Source: Bacteroidales bacterium UBA2198
GTDB taxonomy: Bacteria > Bacteroidota > Bacteroidia > Bacteroidales > VadinHA17
DNA: 7,194 nucleotides
Reading direction: 5' to 3'
Assembly: GCA_002328625.1 (NCBI GenBank)
Contig: DCVC01000202.1
Location: forward strand, 1 to 7,194
Part shown: positions 6,410 to 7,194 of the stretch, one piece after another
Numbering within the stretch: position 1 is the first letter of the stretch
Layout of the letters: every line of letters starts with the position of its first letter
Translations under genes and position numbers: made by a program
The notes under the pieces: generated by a model
The model's input: the letters and a program-made list of their open reading frames with translations, nothing else
What the model was told of the DNA's origin: nothing
The model's database searches: none

Positions 6410-6823
6410 GTGGGATTTAAAAGTTACTGTTTCAAGAAGTCTCTTTGGGTTTTTCACTTTGGCGGGGCCTCATGCAATAATTGTGACATAGAGATACTCG
6501 ATTGTCTGACTCCAAGGCATGATCTGGAACGTTTCGGAATACTTTTAGTAGGCAGTATCAGGCATGCGGACGTACTGCTCGTGAATGGATCTATTAACAT
6601 GCGTGACAAGGAGAGGTTGCTTGAAATTTACAATCAGGCCCCACGGCCTATTCTTGTAGTGGCAATTGGAGCATGCGGGTGTACGGGGGGAATTTTTGCT
6701 GAAGGGATAACCTTTGCAGGACCGGTAGATAAAATAATACCGGTCGATGCATACATCCCGGGTTGTCCACCGAAACCTGAGGCGATAATTGCCGGAATTG
6801 TGAAACTTGTAAATAAATCATAA
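6410..6823 (+). CDS. Group 4 [NiFe]-hydrogenase small subunit, NuoB/EchC/HycG type
   Basis: The small subunit carries the proximal [4Fe-4S] cluster that exchanges electrons with the [NiFe] centre in the large subunit. In 137 residues the motifs are SCNNCDIEIL with C22 and C25, LTPRHDLERFG at 33-43, RHADVLLVNG at 51-60, IGACGCTGG with C89, and the closing PGCPPKPEA with C119. CxxC in the first motif, in place of the CC of complex I NuoB, marks it as a hydrogenase. C32 and C91 are additional cysteines. The start is GTG at 6410, 12 bp after the preceding stop; an in-frame TAA, the stop codon of the previous gene, rules out an upstream ATG. There is no Tat signal, as expected for a cytoplasm-facing group 4 enzyme. 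The assignment is secure at family level; ech, hyc, coo or mbh naming is open. Confidence 0.93.
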   Translation: MGFKSYCFKKSLWVFHFGGASCNNCDIEILDCLTPRHDLERFGILLVGSIRHADVLLVNGSINMRDKERLLEIYNQAPRPILVVAIGACGCTGGIFAEGITFAGPVDKIIPVDAYIPGCPPKPEAIIAGIVKLVNKS

Positions 6824-6871
6824 GCTTAAGATACAAGGTTGAGGTTAAAAGATATTGAGTAATCGGAATAA

Positions 6872-7194
6872 ATGGAAAAAGAGGTTATTATAGAGAGATT
6901 AAAAGAGAACTTCAGTTCTGATATTCTGCAGGTGACAATAAAGAATGGCAAGCGTATTGTTGTTTCTGTGAACCCGGATACCATATTAAAGATCGCCGGC
7001 TTCCTTTACAAAACGGAAGGTTTCAGGTTTATAATTGCATCAGCATTGCATACCAAGAAAGGGTTTGAAATACATTATCATTTCAGTAATGATGCCACAG
7101 GACTAATACTCAATATACATGTTGTTCTTGACAACAAGGATCCTCAAATTGAATCGCTCTCGAACATGTTTAATGCGTCAAACTGGATAGAGCG
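6872..7194 (+). CDS. NuoC/EchD-type hydrogenase subunit, 3' end outside window
   Basis: An open frame from the ATG at 6872 runs off the right edge after 107 full codons. The protein has the alpha/beta look of the 30-kDa complex I subunit: an N-terminal helix, then strands including KRIVVSV, GFEIHYHF and ILNIHVVL. It ends in ASNWIER, matching the NuoC/EchD signature WxEREIxDxxGI. In group 4 hydrogenases this subunit docks the small and large subunits onto the membrane arm; in Hyc/Hyf it is fused to the large subunit, which cannot be judged here because the end is missing. It lies 48 bp after the small-subunit gene, the widest gap in this operon, and that gap shows no hairpin or clear ribosome site. 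The catalytic large subunit (NuoD/EchE type) should follow. Confidence 0.85.
   Translation, partial: MEKEVIIERLKENFSSDILQVTIKNGKRIVVSVNPDTILKIAGFLYKTEGFRFIIASALHTKKGFEIHYHFSNDATGLILNIHVVLDNKDPQIESLSNMFNASNWIE

Noticed and set aside
6824..6871. Possible terminator or small gene in the 48-bp gap before the NuoC-type gene
   Set aside because: Only a short CTTAAG palindrome is visible, with no stem-loop plus T-run and no open frame worth naming.
5465..7194. Part of a respiratory complex I (nuo) operon
   Set aside because: The NuoB-like protein has CNNC in place of the tandem CC of complex I, and a rex-hypF pair with a hydrogenase maturase lies beside it, so a group 4 hydrogenase fits better.

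Overview
The window carries a divergent [NiFe]-hydrogenase locus, probably from an anaerobic member of the Bacteroidota or a close relative. The taxonomic guess rests on three things: a fairly AT-rich base composition, coding starts almost without Shine-Dalgarno sequences, and codon use rich in AGA/AGG and ATA. It is an inference, not a demonstrated placement.

Minus strand (about 29-2943): a rex-like NAD(H)-sensing repressor gene is followed directly by hypF, the carbamoyltransferase that starts assembly of the cyanide ligands of the [NiFe] active site. The two genes overlap or abut. The conserved N-terminal coding of hypF runs upstream past every ATG/GTG/TTG into the rex tail, so the true hypF start is unresolved.

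Intergenic region (2944-3130): a 187-bp AT-rich divergent control region. A near-consensus Rex operator overlaps the rex start codon (2928-2945). A second TGTGA-N6-TCACA site lies directly before the first plus-strand gene (3110-3129). A Crp/Fnr-type palindrome sits between them (3032-3047), next to a duplicated TATAATTTC element.

Plus strand (3131 to the right edge): a tightly packed operon. It encodes a sulfhydrogenase beta-type iron-sulfur protein, a sulfhydrogenase gamma-type FAD/[2Fe-2S] NAD(P)H oxidoreductase, a two-cluster ferredoxin-like protein, a NuoH/EchB-type membrane subunit, a NuoB/EchC-type hydrogenase small subunit with the CxxC hydrogenase signature, and the N-terminal part of a NuoC/EchD-type subunit cut by the window edge. 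The large catalytic subunit is expected just downstream.

Taken together, the locus looks like a membrane-bound group 4 [NiFe] hydrogenase joined to a soluble-type NAD(P)H diaphorase module, with its own maturation gene, under direct control of the NADH/NAD+ ratio through Rex. A reasonable model is that high NADH releases Rex, which induces both the hydrogenase and hypF so that reductant can leave as H2. No antiporter-like (NuoL/HycC) subunit lies among the genes visible here. Whether one lies downstream decides if the complex could pump ions.
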